A stretch of DNA of 63,623 nt from Fomitopsis serialis (Eukaryota > Basidiomycota > Agaricomycetes > Polyporales > Fomitopsidaceae). The stretch is taken from contig NW_025955180.1 in assembly GCF_022376445.1 (NCBI RefSeq), positions 1 through 63,623 on the forward strand, read 5' to 3'. The notes beneath the pieces are model-generated. The model saw only the letters and a program-made list of their open reading frames with translations. It searched no databases and was not told the origin of the DNA. Position numbers and translations under genes: made by a program. The stretch's first letter is position 1. Every line of letters starts with the position of its first letter. Shown here piece by piece: positions 22,749 to 35,300 of this stretch.

Positions 22749-24187
22749 TCAAGGCCTATTCTCCGATGCCTCATACGCTGGCGGTGGTTCATCCATCTCT
22801 GCCACAGCCCTAAGCCTCTCAACCTCCAACTGCAACGTCGCGATCTGCCTCCTCAGCTCGGAGTCTTCTTGCTGTCTTGTTTGCTGGTTGGGCGCCTCGT
22901 GTGTCAATCGCAGTGGCGATTGCGCTTGCGAAGGTCCGCGTGAAGACTGGCGTCGACGCAGCTGCTCGACCTGTTCCTCCATGTCGCGCATCTGGCGAGA
23001 CAGCTCTGCGAGCTGCATCACACTCTTCGACCGGCGTCCAGAGCTCGGCGCTGTGAGTGACGAGTGGGCTGTATTCGAGGCTCCGCCGAAGGCCGAGACG
23101 GTAGTCAGATCGTCCCTCGTCGAGGAGGCGTCGCTACCAACGGGAAGTGCCGCGACCATACAAGACGTGAGTGAAGGCGGGAAGGGTCGAGCCAGCGTTG
23201 AGCCAGGCGGGCGCATCTCGGTGACGCCCGCTTCTTCGACATCAGACTCGGGTTTGCTCATTGGCTCTATCTCCTCCCTCCTCGCATCTTCGCCTGATAC
23301 GGGGTAAATCCGGTCTGTGGACTTCGTTCGAGCACGACGCCACAACAGGAAAAAGAGCAGAGCGAGGACCACGGCGCCAACGCCGCCTACGACTCCTCCG
23401 ACAATGGGACCGACGGTGCTGTGGGACGATGCTGAAGAACCGACGACGGACGTGGTACTGGCGGAGGCGGAAGCAGTTGCCGTAGACCTAGTCCCAGACG
23501 ATGTTGTGGTGGTCGCTCGGTCCGGGTCGTATCTGAAACTCCGTGAGTATTGTAACTGCTGAGTGAAGTTTCGAGAATGAGCTCACGTATACTCTGCCCA
23601 GTCAAACGCAAAGTACGATGCATTGACATCTCGTTTCACTTCAATGACCAAATCGTGCTCTGCGTAGTCCAAGGACGCATTCTGGTACACGGTGACGTTG
23701 TACCGGTATGCCACTGAACTGCTCTTGCTCGGGTCGTACTCATAGCTCCCAACGTGATGGCCATCGAGCCGGAAGCTGGCATTCACATATGTCGTGGCAT
23801 ATTCGATCGTAGGGGGGAGGATACCAAATACCGAGATGGCCGTTCCTGAATACCGGAAACTTGTCCAAATCAACAAGTCAAGGCAGATGAAGGGGACGTA
23901 CCAGTAAAATGAAGTGTTACATTGTGTGGACTGGTATCACCAGGGGAAGCAGTTGTATCGTGCCATGATCGGTCGAACGTGTGTTGCTGGTCCGGCTGGA
24001 CGAGACACCCTGGACAATCTGGGCCATAATTCCAACTTGCGGAGAATTTTGGCTTTCTTCCGGTAACGGAATCACCGTTGTTGTCATCGATTGTCGCATT
24101 GGTTGAAGCGGCTTGCACAGTTTGAAATTGCAGTGAAAGATAGGTAGCGAGAACGCGTGAAGCAACACGGACAGTCTGTGGCCGCAT
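22749..24187 (-). CDS. TIDD/WHDTT-ectodomain single-pass membrane protein, coiled-coil tail with PPxY motif
   Basis: Three exons (24187-23902, 23845-23587, 23532-22749) give 442 codons. The signal peptide (MRPQTVRVASRVLATYLSL) precedes the most diverged ectodomain copy: TNATIDDNNGD, CPGC, SWHDTT, GTAISVFG (no Cys, unlike the others), FRLDG and YNVTVYQ, ending FAFDWAEYT. The stalk is Ser/Thr/Ala-rich. The TM segment is VGPIVGGVVGGVGAVVLALL, then LLWRRARTK. The tail of about 210 residues has two coiled-coil stretches (QLAELSRQMRDMEEQVEQLR; LRRQIATLQLEVERLRAV) and ends EPPPAYEASENRP. The last segment holds a PPxY core, a binding site for WW-domain ubiquitin ligases of Rsp5 type, hinting at regulated endocytosis. 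The intron before the TM seen in other copies is absent. Confidence 0.8.
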
Positions 24188-25257
24188 GCCCGACTTGAAT
24201 GACGGTGCGTTCGATCCAAAGCGAAAGCAGTTGTGACGGGTTGAGAATAGAGCTTGCGCAAAAAGCAAGACCCGTGAATTTTGACAAACCCAAGATGAGA
24301 TGAAGCAGAGGGTGCGAGTGGAGGTCGTGCACAGGACAGAAATGAACGCCGCTCGAGCTTCAAGGTTTGGGAGTCGGGGGCTGCCATGTCCCGTATTGTC
24401 TTGGCCAACAGAGCTGCCACCACGGCCCGACGCTTAATCCATCGCGCATATCAGGAGTCAGGGCCCTCAGGCCTCGGCTGTGTCAGTAGCTACACAACGC
24501 GCATTCACTTCTGGGGCATTCGAAAGCTTGATCAATGAAAACTAGTCTTTCCGAATGGCGAATAATAGTCTGCGCACCTCTTCCTGAAGATATGAAGCCT
24601 TGGTATGCTTGCGTTATGTTCGCGGACGGCTGGAAAAGACATCATCTTCGATGCTTGCCAGTGGTGGCGGTGCACGTCGAGCTTGAGCTTGATGCATCAG
24701 TTAATTAAACTAAGTACTATATCGGGCCGGGATCTCGGCCAGATTAGGTTACTCGGTCAATCGAGTACTTCGCGCTCAATTCCTGGAATCAACATGCAGC
24801 AAACGCATAAACAGGTAGCTATCCATTATAGCAGTCAATTGGTACGCCTTCCGTGCGGATATGCTGAGAGGAAGTCGAGCAATACTCAGAGTGGCCGAGA
24901 TCCCCGCCAGATATCGTAGCGCCCGCACAGGACTGGCTTCCGGCGCTACGCTTCCGGGTTCCCGACTCTGTTCTGGCGGCCAGTCTGAGCGTAAGTATTC
25001 CTTGAAGGCACTGCACGTATCCTGTTCAAGACCAACCGTACCTCAACGGTAACTTACAGCTCCGCTCTTGAATCTTCGGGACGTGTACTACGCTACTGGG
25101 CCATAGCCAGGGAGGCGCATAGTACCCTACACGAGTCGAGCCGCGGGACAAGCCTGGCCTTAAGCTTAACATCTGGTATGCATTGACCATTGAAATGCAT
25201 GACTAAGGGGCAGAGTCTAACATTCGTGGAGATTTGAAGGGTGCGGAGTGAGTCACC
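24188..25257. other. Divergent intergenic region
   Basis: 1.07 kb lies between the start codons of the last array member (minus) and the MFS gene (plus), so both promoters are here. The minus-strand frame extending the array gene to about 24420 has no need of an earlier start, because the signal peptide begins at 24187. Confidence 0.55.
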
Positions 25258-27075
25258 ATGCGTGATGGCTGGCTGGCCACTGGTAGAGCAAAGTCGTTCG
25301 GCAGACTTCGACTCGTTCTTATATCCTGCTCAATTGCTGCCAATGCGTACGTACTATCGCAATGAGAATATCCGTGGCGGCGTCGGAGGCCAGCGTTGAT
25401 GAATATACAGGATATGCGCTGGAGGGATCTACACCTTCCCACTTATCTCGCCCGCTCTCATGGCGCGGATGCACTTGACGCAGCCGCAATTGAGCACTAT
25501 CATGCTAGCGTGAGCCGTGTGCCTCCAAATATTTTTCACTATGGGCTCTGACAGCGGGTAGGGCAATGGTTGGGCAATACGCTATGGCGGTCCCTGCCGG
25601 TAAAGTCCTCGATCGTTACGGGCCGCGAGTGTGCTCGCTGCTAGCATCCGTCATATTCGCATTCGGATATGGCATGTTCGCTCGCCAATTTGCTTTGACA
25701 CCCGAAGGAGCGTCCGTAGGATCGGCTTCGGCAATTCCCCAGCTCACTGTCTGTTTCGGTGTCCTTGGTATCGCGATCATCTTGTCGTATGTCGCACTGG
25801 ACTTCTGGCGAGATGTCCTATTGACAGGTCGGCTGCAGATACCTCTCAATGCTCTTTGCCGCAACTAGGACGTTTCCTCAGTTCATGGGATTTGCATCAG
25901 GGACGAGTCTGGCGATCTTCGGCTTGTCACCATTGTTCTTGTCCTGGATCGCCACCGAATTCTTCACGCCTACCGACGGCGTTCTGGATGTAACTCGCTT
26001 CTTCACCTTCATGGCCCTACTAACAGGCGTTGTGAACTTCCTGGGAGCTCTGATTCTGCCCGGTCCAGCTGCCGCAGATATGCCAGTCGCACCGACGTCC
26101 GAGGCAACCGCAATGGCACACGATCCAGACGAGGATGCAGAAGCACATGAAGAGACCTCTCTACTGACGTCGTCCGTACAGTCTCTCACGGGGCTTGATG
26201 CCTTGTGCGCCGATCAGCCCGAGCACCTCTCCGCAATGGAGCTGCTGAAGAACCCGTATTTTTGGTTGTTCTCTTCGTCCATCTCATTGGTTGTCGGTGC
26301 CGTGAGTAGCATACAGCCCCTCCAAATGCTAAGGGCTTCTGATGGCTGTTACAGGCAGAGATGATCAAGTCCAACATAGGCATGATAGTGCTGTCTCTTC
26401 CCACCACGTCCCACACAGAGAATATATCCACGCAGGTCCAGCTCATCGCGATATCTGACACCCTGGCACGGCTCCTCCTTGGGCCCTTTGCGGACATCAT
26501 ATCCCCTGTCCCTACTTACTCCGCCAATGGCGTCTGGGCTTTCCCTCGCAAACCATACGTGACACGAATAATGTTCATGGCCGGCGCTGCCTCGTTATTC
26601 ACGATCGCCTTTATATGGCCGATTATTGGCGTGCGGTCGCAAGAGGCCCTCTGGCCTCTGAGGTTCGTCTTGCCATTGCCTTTCCCTATATGACTGGCGA
26701 CTGATAGCGTCTCTAGTGTCGGTACTGGGATTGTAAACGGCGCTATATTCACCACGCTGTATGTGTCATTCTCAGATCTGACCGTCGGTGGCAAGCGAGC
26801 TTATACTCGTCTACAGTCCGAGCATCTTGTCGTCGATATGGGGAGCACCAAACCAGGGGCGTAACTTCGGTTTCGTCTCCTACACATGCTTCTTCGGCAC
26901 GGCCACTTTCTCCTACCTATACGCATTCGTCGCCGACAGCCATACAGCGCCAGGAGAAGGTGTCTGTCACGGCGTCCAGTGTTGGGAGACTACCTTCTGG
27001 TTGAGTTCTGCCGCTTCGTTGCTTGCTACAGGCTTCGCCGCCGTGCTCTGGCGGAAGTGGAACTCGAGAGTATGA
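25258..27075 (+). CDS. MCH1: MFS transporter, MCH1-like
   Basis: Seven exons (25258-25346, 25411-25509, 25562-25786, 25839-26301, 26355-26662, 26717-26758, 26817-27075) give 494 codons. The start has a good context (CACCATG). The protein has two six-TM halves split by an acidic loop (about residues 215-260, DPDEDAEAHEETS). TM1 contains the family's CAGGIYTFPLISPAL stretch. The A-motif equivalent between TM2 and TM3 reads GKVLDRYGPR. ATRTFPQFMGFASGTSLAIF is typical of the fungal Mch1 / nodulin-like branch. Mch1 proteins are vacuolar or plasma-membrane monocarboxylate-like porters whose substrate is poorly defined. It ends 70 bp from the convergent ALG3 gene. Confidence 0.85.
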
Positions 27076-27145
27076 TGGATTTTTAGATCTTGTCGATTGC
27101 TTTGCGCATGTGTAACATTAGTTGCTTTACTCGTAGACATCCTGG

Positions 27146-28698
27146 CTATTCGGTTTTCTGTCTATCTACCGAGAGTGCTGAAGAAATCTCTTCAGGGTAG
27201 CCAAACCAAACGCCAGTCACGAGCACCGCGTTGGCTACACATAGAGTGGCGGACGAGACCAGCGTCGACGGGAATACGTTCCATGCATACTCAATGGCGA
27301 GGAGCAGCACCAGTCTGAACGAACATGAGTGTTGTGCATGATATGTCCGACAAAGGACTTACTTGACGGCAAGGGGGTATTTGGTCCTCCAAGCAAGGAA
27401 AGGGAGTTGCAAGGCATACCAGGAATAGAACTGGTAATGCAGGGACCGCGCAAACAAAATGCCGATGAGGTTGGAAGTGAAGAGCACCGTGGTCGTGACT
27501 TTGGACGCCGGAGTTAACACCACACGGAGGTACGAGGAATCAAAGACGTACAGTCGCTGGTGACATGGCAGCCTTCTGGCCGACGCCAAGGGGTCCGGAG
27601 GCCACCGCTTATGACGGCCCATGCGCCTCCTTCTCGTTTGCACCACTTGCATAGACCGAATGTGACCAGAGCTGCGACGTGTCCTGCAAGAAGCCCGCGT
27701 GCCCACCATTGACTCAGGAATGTCTCTTCACTGACGAACCGCCAGTTCACGGTCCACTTGTAGAGAAATTGGCGAGAGAACTCGTAGGAGTGCTTGAGGT
27801 ATGAGCCAGGATGGTGGAGTAGAAACGGAAGCCCAGCAGCGACCTGGGTAGACACGAGGACCGCGAGATGTGCCAGAGTGCCTACAAGCCCGTGCTTCTT
27901 GAAGAGCACCACTAGCAAGCCTGGGAGGTACAGAAGTGCAGACATCTTGACTGACAAGGCACAGCTGTTGGCATTCCCGTATCAACTCTGGACAAGAGTC
28001 ATGTACAGCGAACGCACCCGAGGAGAACTGTACCCAACAAGTCGAACGCACTCGCATACGCAAGAACCGCCGCATGCGCAAATGCGCTCATCCAGCAGTC
28101 ATTGAAAAGCCTCAGGACAAATATGGAGTGTAGCCTCTTGCTGAGCGGTAGGAGCAGGACTATCCAGTTAGGCACGCCTCCCGCACGACCATAGATCCCA
28201 CATGTGGTCGTTAAAAGCGCGATGTAAAGGACGGCATAGACCTTCTGCGCAACTTTGAGGTTATTCCCGGAGTCTGTGAGGTTGAAGAGAGCGTGGTGTA
28301 TATGAACATGGCCCGCAGGATAACTACATAACGAATGAACGCGATGAGCTAGGCATTTTGGGGCTGTCACGCTTGAGCATACGCACACGATTGGCCCCGT
28401 GGGTCCCGATATCAAGGAGTAGTCTCGTTCTCCCTTCAAGTAGAGCTCTAGCTGGTATATGTATGTCTCCCAGTCAATCTCGGTATCTGGGCACAGTTAC
28501 CGGCGGGTCGTAGGACGAGCAGGCGTTCGGCTTACATGGTACAAAGCGTATGATCAGTTGAGTTAAGACAGCATCACCCAAAATGACCAGGGCAGAAAGT
28601 GCGTAGAAGTACCGAGGGTCGGTGAGCAAAGAGAATGCGAGGTGGTAGGCAGACAGCCATGGTCGTCGCCAGTCACTGGCAGGACGCGGGGGCACCAT
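27146..28698 (-). CDS. ALG3: Dol-P-Man:Man5GlcNAc2-PP-dolichol alpha-1,3-mannosyltransferase
   Basis: The spliced minus-strand product starts [14 protein letters not shown] and ends SVDRQKTE at a TAG (27146-27148). It is a multi-TM GT58 enzyme of the ER. The diagnostic first luminal loop [11 protein letters not shown] appears exactly at an intron junction. [47 protein letters not shown] and [13 protein letters not shown] follow, all in ALG3 order. The catalytic acid is expected in the TEIDW loop. It adds the first luminal mannose to the lipid-linked N-glycan precursor, using dolichyl-phosphate mannose. At least five introns are needed. The gene is convergent with the MFS gene. Confidence 0.93.
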
Positions 28699-28879
28699 GG
28701 TGAGTTCCTAGGCGCCAGCACTGGGACACATGGACATGGACATTGGATTTGGACTCGACGGCTTAGAGCCGCCCAGTCGTCCGTGCTCACATTCAATTCC
28801 AAGAACAACCCACAGACCCATATTTTTAAGGAACACGTATGTACAAGACAGCAGGCCTCGCAACCCCAAGAAACGGGCA

Positions 28880-30920
28880 TCAGGTACTCGTCAAGTTCGT
28901 CTGGCCTACATGCGAGATGACGATGTTCTCCCCATCCTGTAGTCCCTTCATGAACCATTCTTGATAGTTCCCATCGGTTCCAGGCTTGATGATTCCCGGT
29001 CCCAGTTTTGCGATACTGTCGTTCATGTATTGCCCAGTGAATCCCAGCTTCGACATCCCGTATTGCGCGAAGATCTTGGCCGTGAAGAACCCGTCCGAGT
29101 ATCCCTTCGCGATGGCTCGCTGTTCAGGAGACATGCCTGCGTCGTAGTCTCGTTTGTGAGCTCTCCTGTTCGACCAAGACGAGTGTCGCCTCCAGGAAGT
29201 AGGATCTCGAGTCCGTCCTCGGGAGTGCCATCGTCGCTCAGTAATAGAGGGCGTACTGGTACTCTGGACATCGTTCATGGCCATCGACGATGCATTGGTG
29301 GGCGAACTCTGTGCACTGGCAAGGACGACACTTGCCGGCGGCGCACTCATGTCGCCCATGAGATCGGCAAGTGAAGGAAGTTGGTTGGGGTCCGTCAGCG
29401 GGCCTTGGCCGTAGGAGAAGAATGTTGCTGGAAGACTGTTGCCCACTGCTGCCTTGAAACACCACCCAGGATCGTCCGAACAGTCTTCTTTGTTGTATGC
29501 TGATACCGGGCCCGGGTAAGTATCGCACTGTAAGTCCAAAGGCAAACTCACCCCAGAAGCCCCATCCAGCCGTCGTGTTCGCGTAGACATTCATTTGCCC
29601 CTGGCAGAAGTCCTTTCGTGATTGGTCAGGATCGGACACGCTTGAGAGGCTCTCCGGAGTCAGAGCACACGACCATTCGTCAATCACAAGGTTCCGTCGT
29701 GCCTCCCCAGCCGCGGCAGCGAAAGAACCAGCGATTGAGGTTTCTACGTCTGTGGTGTGTTGAGTAGCTGGTTCCGCGTCGTCCGAGGGCGTGAAGACAA
29801 AGTAGGAATGGTGATCGACAACAACAAAATCTGTCCTGTTCGCTACGTAAGAACTGAACTGGTCGAGATCGAAGGCATCGTGGATGTAGAGGGGAAAAGA
29901 TGCAGCTTGTATTGACGTCGCCCTCATGCTTGCGATAGCACGGTCGTCTGTGATTTGTGAGTATTTTAGGTCTTCGAAGAGCAATTGACTTACAGAAGTT
30001 CGGGAGTTCCGGGTCATCCTGAGGCTCGTTGAGGATCTCGATGCCGACAACGTTGGTGACGTTTACCAGCTGCTCCGCCAAGAATGTTAGAATCGATATC
30101 GTTAAGTTCATGTTGGCTTGACTGTTGAACAAGCCAGTGACGCCGTCGGAGACACCAGAATGAGGTTGGCCATTTTGACTACCTGGAGCGCCGTGGAGAT
30201 CAACCAAGACACCCATCCCTGCTTGGCCAGCCATACTGATCGCTCGTGTAACCCTTGGCCATGAGTTTTGGTAGACGTCTGAGACATTCTCGAACGGAGT
30301 TCCCAGTGAGAATTGAGGTCCAAGACTCCAATAACCGATCGGCAGGCGGACAGTGTTGATCCCAATGCTCGCCAGGTATTCGAAATCGCTCTGGTTGATG
30401 AACGTATCCCAGTGATGTTCCAAGACCATCCTGGCGTTATCTGTGGAGTTCCACCCAGTCGCGATGTCGAGTTCCGATAATTGCTGCCCAGAAGCACAGG
30501 CAAAGACAGACGGGGTCATCCAAGCCTCGTGCACGAACCTATGAATGTCTGAGGTGGGATGTAGCTGTCCTTAGAGGAAATAGATACATACCAGGATCCC
30601 AAATTCACCGACTGCTGTTGCCTGTATCGATACACATTGGCCTTCGCTTGGTCAAAAGGAGGAAATGTCTGATTCTCGACTGCGAGCGCGGGATAGTACG
30701 GCGGCGTGCAAGGATCGCTGTATACGCCCTGGGTATCGTCTGACTGCAGGACAGGCTGTGCGGATCTCACGTCCCCCACTCCGTCTCCTTGTCCAACAGA
30801 CGAAGTTCCCGGAACGCTTGCAAGGTCCGCGCCTGAGCTACTGGGTGTTGGTTTGTAGAGGCCCTGCGTCAAGCTGAGTGCTTGGAGCAAGGCGGAAAAG
30901 TACTGGCTGCTCAGAACCAT
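28880..30920 (-). CDS. Exo-beta-1,3-glucanase, glycoside hydrolase family 5
   Basis: Four exons (30920-30592, 30538-29994, 29947-29552, 29499-28880) give 629 codons. The catalytic domain shows NLGSWFVHEAWMTPS, INTVRLPIGYW, VLVDLHGAPGSQNG, the acid/base Glu in GIEILNEPQ, DHHSYFVF, the nucleophile Glu in LVIDEWSCAL and GFWAYNKE/DPGWCF. A hydrophobic N-terminus (MVLSSQYFSALLQALSLTQG) could be a signal peptide. About 120 residues lie beyond the barrel (from roughly AGMSPEQRAIAKGYSDGF), a C-terminal module seen in basidiomycete EXG2-type enzymes. It trims beta-1,3-glucan during wall remodelling. An extra 5' exon (MSASRRR...) upstream is possible, but its splice breaks frame. Confidence 0.9.
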
Positions 30921-31499
30921 GATGCGACCTGCGCCAGAGAGAAAAATCAAAGAAGCCGCAAGCGGTCAGAGAGAAAGAGAGAACCTGAGGGATTACGACT
31001 CCGGTGTCAACCTTCACCACCGAGTTATGAACCCGACGGCGCGAGGCTGACATTGCCGTTGAGGTGTAGACCGACGGGAGTAGCGCAGAGTTAGAGGTTC
31101 TAGACCTGCGGCATGTTTGTCAGGAAGTTCCTGAGAGCTGACAGAATGCAGTGTGAGCGAGCACTCCGTTGTGTTACGTCGGGGACATAATCATCGTTGA
31201 CAGTCAGAGCTAGGACTGTAGGACTCGTAAGTCGGCTGAGCTTGTCATTCTGGCCCATACAAAGTTGGCAGTCGCGGCTGAAGCTGAATTGCCTTGTATG
31301 CAATGCATTGATCATACGCTTTACACGACGAAGGCAGTTGGAGGGCAGCGACATCCAACGTCTGAGCAATCGAGAAAGAGAGCCGTGGAAGTTATGCTTA
31401 AAAAGGAATTTATACGAGACTGCGAGCGCTTACATATGTATCCTGACTTGAATGTTCCTTTCCAATCCTTAACCATCACGGCTCTCTGCAGCTCATGGC
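30921..31499. other. Divergent intergenic region
   Basis: The start codons of the GH5 gene (minus) and the PIG-H gene (plus) face away from each other here, so both promoters lie in about 580 bp. An AG-rich run at 30945-30985 is notable. No further gene was supported. Confidence 0.55.
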
Positions 31500-32240
31500 A
31501 TGCGCTCCGTTGTTCCATTGCCAGACCACCCAGAGTTGGTCATAACACACAGCAATGCTTGGTCAGAATATCGAGTACAAAACATTCGCTTGTGGAAAAA
31601 AGCCGACTCCACCGCACAGACTGTCGTTGAATGCTTTTGGGCAGACACGATCGTGTGCCTAGGGCTCTCCATGTTATGGCCTATCGTACGTACGTATCTT
31701 ACCTACTTTATACCTGTGCTAACACTATATGCAGCTTTCTGGGCGTAATGCATGCAAGGCTGGACTAGCTGTCATGGTTGTTCTTTACGCCTACAGCAGA
31801 TGTACACGGGTTTTATGGGGTATGTATCTGGACCTTCGACACCGTGTTTATGATCTTACTATGCTCTTCAGAGTCTGTCGTGATTCTTCATTCCCTCGGC
31901 CTGCAGCTCGAGACACAGAGAGGACTACCTCTCGTACCGCTGTTCACGTCGCGCAGGTTCATACCTTTGACTTCGCTGCGCGACTTCGTCATCAACGAGG
32001 GTTTGCGAGGCTGGTCTGTCCATTACTATCTAGCTGTAATGCAGCAATCATCCAATGGAAACGTCACGATCGATGTTCCATTCCAGGTGCGTCATGCAAC
32101 ATGTTGACCTGTAGCATACTCAACGGCACTCTCAGAACATCATGCCGCGATTCCCTGTTCTTCTCGAAATATACCACGGAGTGCACGAGCTCCTATTCGA
32201 CAGCCCTACAAGTAGCATATCACAAACATGCAACATATAA
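31500..32240 (+). CDS. GPI15: GPI-GlcNAc transferase subunit PIG-H / Gpi15
   Basis: Four exons (31500-31685, 31735-31819, 31872-32086, 32136-32240) give 196 codons. Two hydrophobic segments (DTIVCLGLSMLWPIL; AGLAVMVVLYAYS) form the hairpin typical of PIG-H. The PIG-H domain follows: ESVVILHSLGLQLETQRG, RRFIPLTSLRDFVINEG, VHYYLAVM, a beta segment VTIDVPFQ and the closing motif PRFPVLLEIYHGVHELLF. The protein is part of the ER complex that makes GlcNAc-phosphatidylinositol, the first step of GPI-anchor synthesis. It ends 74 bp from the convergent TBC gene. Confidence 0.92.
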
Positions 32241-32314
32241 ATACTATGCCGACTAGCAGACAACAGTATGGATGTTAACCAAAACACGACAGGAACGTTA
32301 GACGTGAGATAGCA

Positions 32315-35300
32315 TTAGTCTTCACTTTCATACGCGCTCAAAAGGTCTCGATAACCTTCGTCATCCCCTTCGTCGGCGGAACTCTCTCGGCTGTGCTTCG
32401 GGCCCTCCCTCTCCCCCTCCCCTGACAGTTTCCGCCTCCTGGGCGAGTGCCCGTCAGTCGATACCTTGCGAACTCGAACTTCCCGTCCATCCGAAGAGAT
32501 CTTCTGCGTGCGCACCTCACCGTTCCCATCGCCAGATGTTTTTCGTACACGCCTGATGTTCCGCGGAGTAACAGTAGTCGACACGACATTGTCAGCCTGG
32601 AACGACATAGCGCGTGGAGTCGTAACGTTATCCACATCGTCGTCGTCGGACCATCCAGTGGTCAAAGTGTTCTGAGCGGCCGGGCCATTCTCCGCGACGA
32701 TGTTCTCCCGCGAGCGAGTCGTGGATAATTTGGGAGGAATCCGCTTCTGTTTTGAACGAGGACTCCGGGAAGGAGCTTGGGTGGCGGACGTGTCTGACGT
32801 GTCCCCCACAGACAGTCGAGGTAGAGAGTACAACCCCTTCGCGGGTTGAGCATCCATGTCGGAACTCATGTCACTCGCATCACCAATTGACGGAGAGCCC
32901 GTTCTTGATGTCGGCGCTTTCACTCGGACACCGCGATTGAGGTTGGACGTTGCATCCGCAGGTGTTTGCGGAGGCGGCGGAGAGGAACCCGCTGGAGGCG
33001 AGTCGGATACGTCGACATGATGCCAGCCTCTACTGCTACGACCATCGTCACTCCCTAGCTGAGTGGATGTCTCTGTGTCCATGCGTCGATGCACTATCTG
33101 CGGGCTTGACGTAGTCGAGGAAGTGGGAGTGACCCTTCGAGAGCCTCTAGCCATCGGCGAACGCGACGAGCGAATGGGTACAATCCTGCTGCCACCGGTG
33201 TCCGAGTCGATAGTTGTCGACCGAGAATGAACCGGGGAGAACGATGAGTATGACGATGTTGAGTCCCTCGGCGCGGGCGAGGTGCGCATCCCGCGTACAT
33301 TATCCATTGACTTGTCAGACGAACCAGATAGCGGCGTGGTGGCAGGCGAGCGATTGGTCATCAATGAGGTTGAATTAAGCAGCAGTGGACGCGGTCCTGA
33401 TTTCTTTTTCGTAGCCCTTGACTGGTCCTGCTGTAACCCAAACGAAGCAAGGGACGCGCGGACACCTCCGCTGCTCATCGAACCCGCATCGGACGCCGGT
33501 GACATATCGTCATTCGAGGGTGAAAGAGGGGAGCGGCCAGTGAACATGACGCTATCCCTCGGTGGCCTGAAAAAGGCCGGGCGAGCAGGTGGCGAGTATC
33601 CGTCCAGATGGGGCGGAAGTCCAGGGAGAGATCCGCCTCTTCGTTTCTCGCTCGCTGATCTCGACTGGTAGTCATCATTTAACGAGGCACGCCTAGGGTC
33701 CATGTCGGGCGATCGTGGAAGGGGAGCAGTGGCAGGGGGCGATAGATACGTGGGGGAAGGGCCATTCGCACGTTTGCTCCACACGTCCAAGGCCTTGACC
33801 TTCCAGTTCGTACTGACTTTCGCCAATGTGGCCGCCGCATCCGATTCCCTAAGTTTCTCGGCATATCCCCAGAACTTTGAGGGCCCTGCCGACGCATTGC
33901 TCGCTTCGGAAGTCTCGGAGGGTGGGGGTGGGAGGACCTTCGAAGTCGTAGGCGGAGGTAGCGGAGAATGTACAGGCGATGGTGGCATAGGAGAAGCTGG
34001 TGATGTCGGTGAAGGCGGCGCCTCCATCGCGCTTTCATTGGAGATACCTCGCCAAACAGTACTCGCAAGGCGGGCGGTCAACGTGTTCGACTGGCCGTTG
34101 GTGCTTGTCTCAGGTTCCGTCTCGTCATCGTCGTCGTCCGTGGTCTCACTGTCGTCACGATCCTCGCTCGGTTCCGCTATTGAGGCGGTCTGAGCAAACC
34201 CTTTCCAAACAGTGTCTCGTAAACGAGCCCCGAGACTTGTGCTTGCCATCTTCGACCCATTCTGCATGACCTGACGTTGATGAGCGAGATCGCACGCGCA
34301 TTGTAGCAAGGCTTCGACTCCACCCGCACTCTCCAGAGGGTACCGCTGAAGGAACGTCATGCCTTCCGCGAATGCGTCCTCTAATTCCCGTGCAGCTAGC
34401 GGTGTTGATGGAATGGCAGCAAGTTCATCTGACCATAAACCGAGTGTTTTGCGTTCAGGTCTGCCCAACCTGAAGACAAAAGCTCGATAGTGAACGATAG
34501 TCGAGCAATGTGGAACTTACCGAAGTAGAACGTTTTTCGTGCGAAGCAGCATACCGGTGCATACATCAACAAGGAACTCCAATTTCAAATTGGTATCACG
34601 CTCCCTCATCGGCCGAGACAGTATGGCGTCCCAGACAGTAAGGAGGGGCCGAAGAGGTAACGTGTGCGTCAATACCGGAATGAGCCATCGGCTACGTATA
34701 TCATTTAAGTGTACTGAAGTAGAAATGAATGCCACGACTCACAATGAGTAATGTGGAAGCGCAGGATCAAGGCCCTTGAGTTGCTGTGAATCTGAATGAA
34801 TGAACGTGAATTTTTGACGGAAGTAGCGTTGGCGTACCAGATCCTCAGCAAGCTCCGGGTCCGCCGAGTACAAGCGATCACTCAATTTTTGCGTCCATAT
34901 CCTCCCGCCTTCTGCGTCATCTAGGTCTGCGAACTCGCCGACGAGTGCCTCGAAGAGCCAAAACACATCGGCCTCAACGTGTGCCGCGTCCTCAGGGACC
35001 ATTTCCTCGACAAGCGCAGAGTACACGGGAACCAATAAGGAGCCGATATGGGGCGACTGATTGGCTGGATTAAGACAGGAATGGAGATAGAGTAGCCGAA
35101 GTAATGCAGACGCATGCTTAGGGTGTGCACCCATCGTACGCGAGCGCAATAACGTCATTGAACCAGAGGAGTGGACAGAAGATGCAGATGGAGACGGGGA
35201 CGGTGGAGCGGAGGCTACGTCCTGATACGAGCCTTCATCGTCAGAGGAGTCGCTTTGTGCGTCCTCTAAGCGGATTTCGGGTGTGCTATCGAGTCGAATC

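Noticed and set aside
8300..27075. Secondary-metabolite cluster (esterase plus MFS transporter)
   Set aside because: There is no polyketide synthase, NRPS, terpene synthase, P450 or pathway regulator between them, and the MFS protein is of the conserved MCH1 type.
30920..31053. Extra N-terminal exon (MSASRRR...) for the GH5 glucanase
   Set aside because: The available donor and acceptor put the join out of frame with MVLSSQYF, so the ATG at 30920 was kept; a 5'-UTR intron remains possible.
33700..34270. Plus-strand open frames opposite the TBC gene
   Set aside because: They are antisense shadows of the Ser/Pro-rich coding exon 34469-32315, which is in frame with a recognisable TBC domain.
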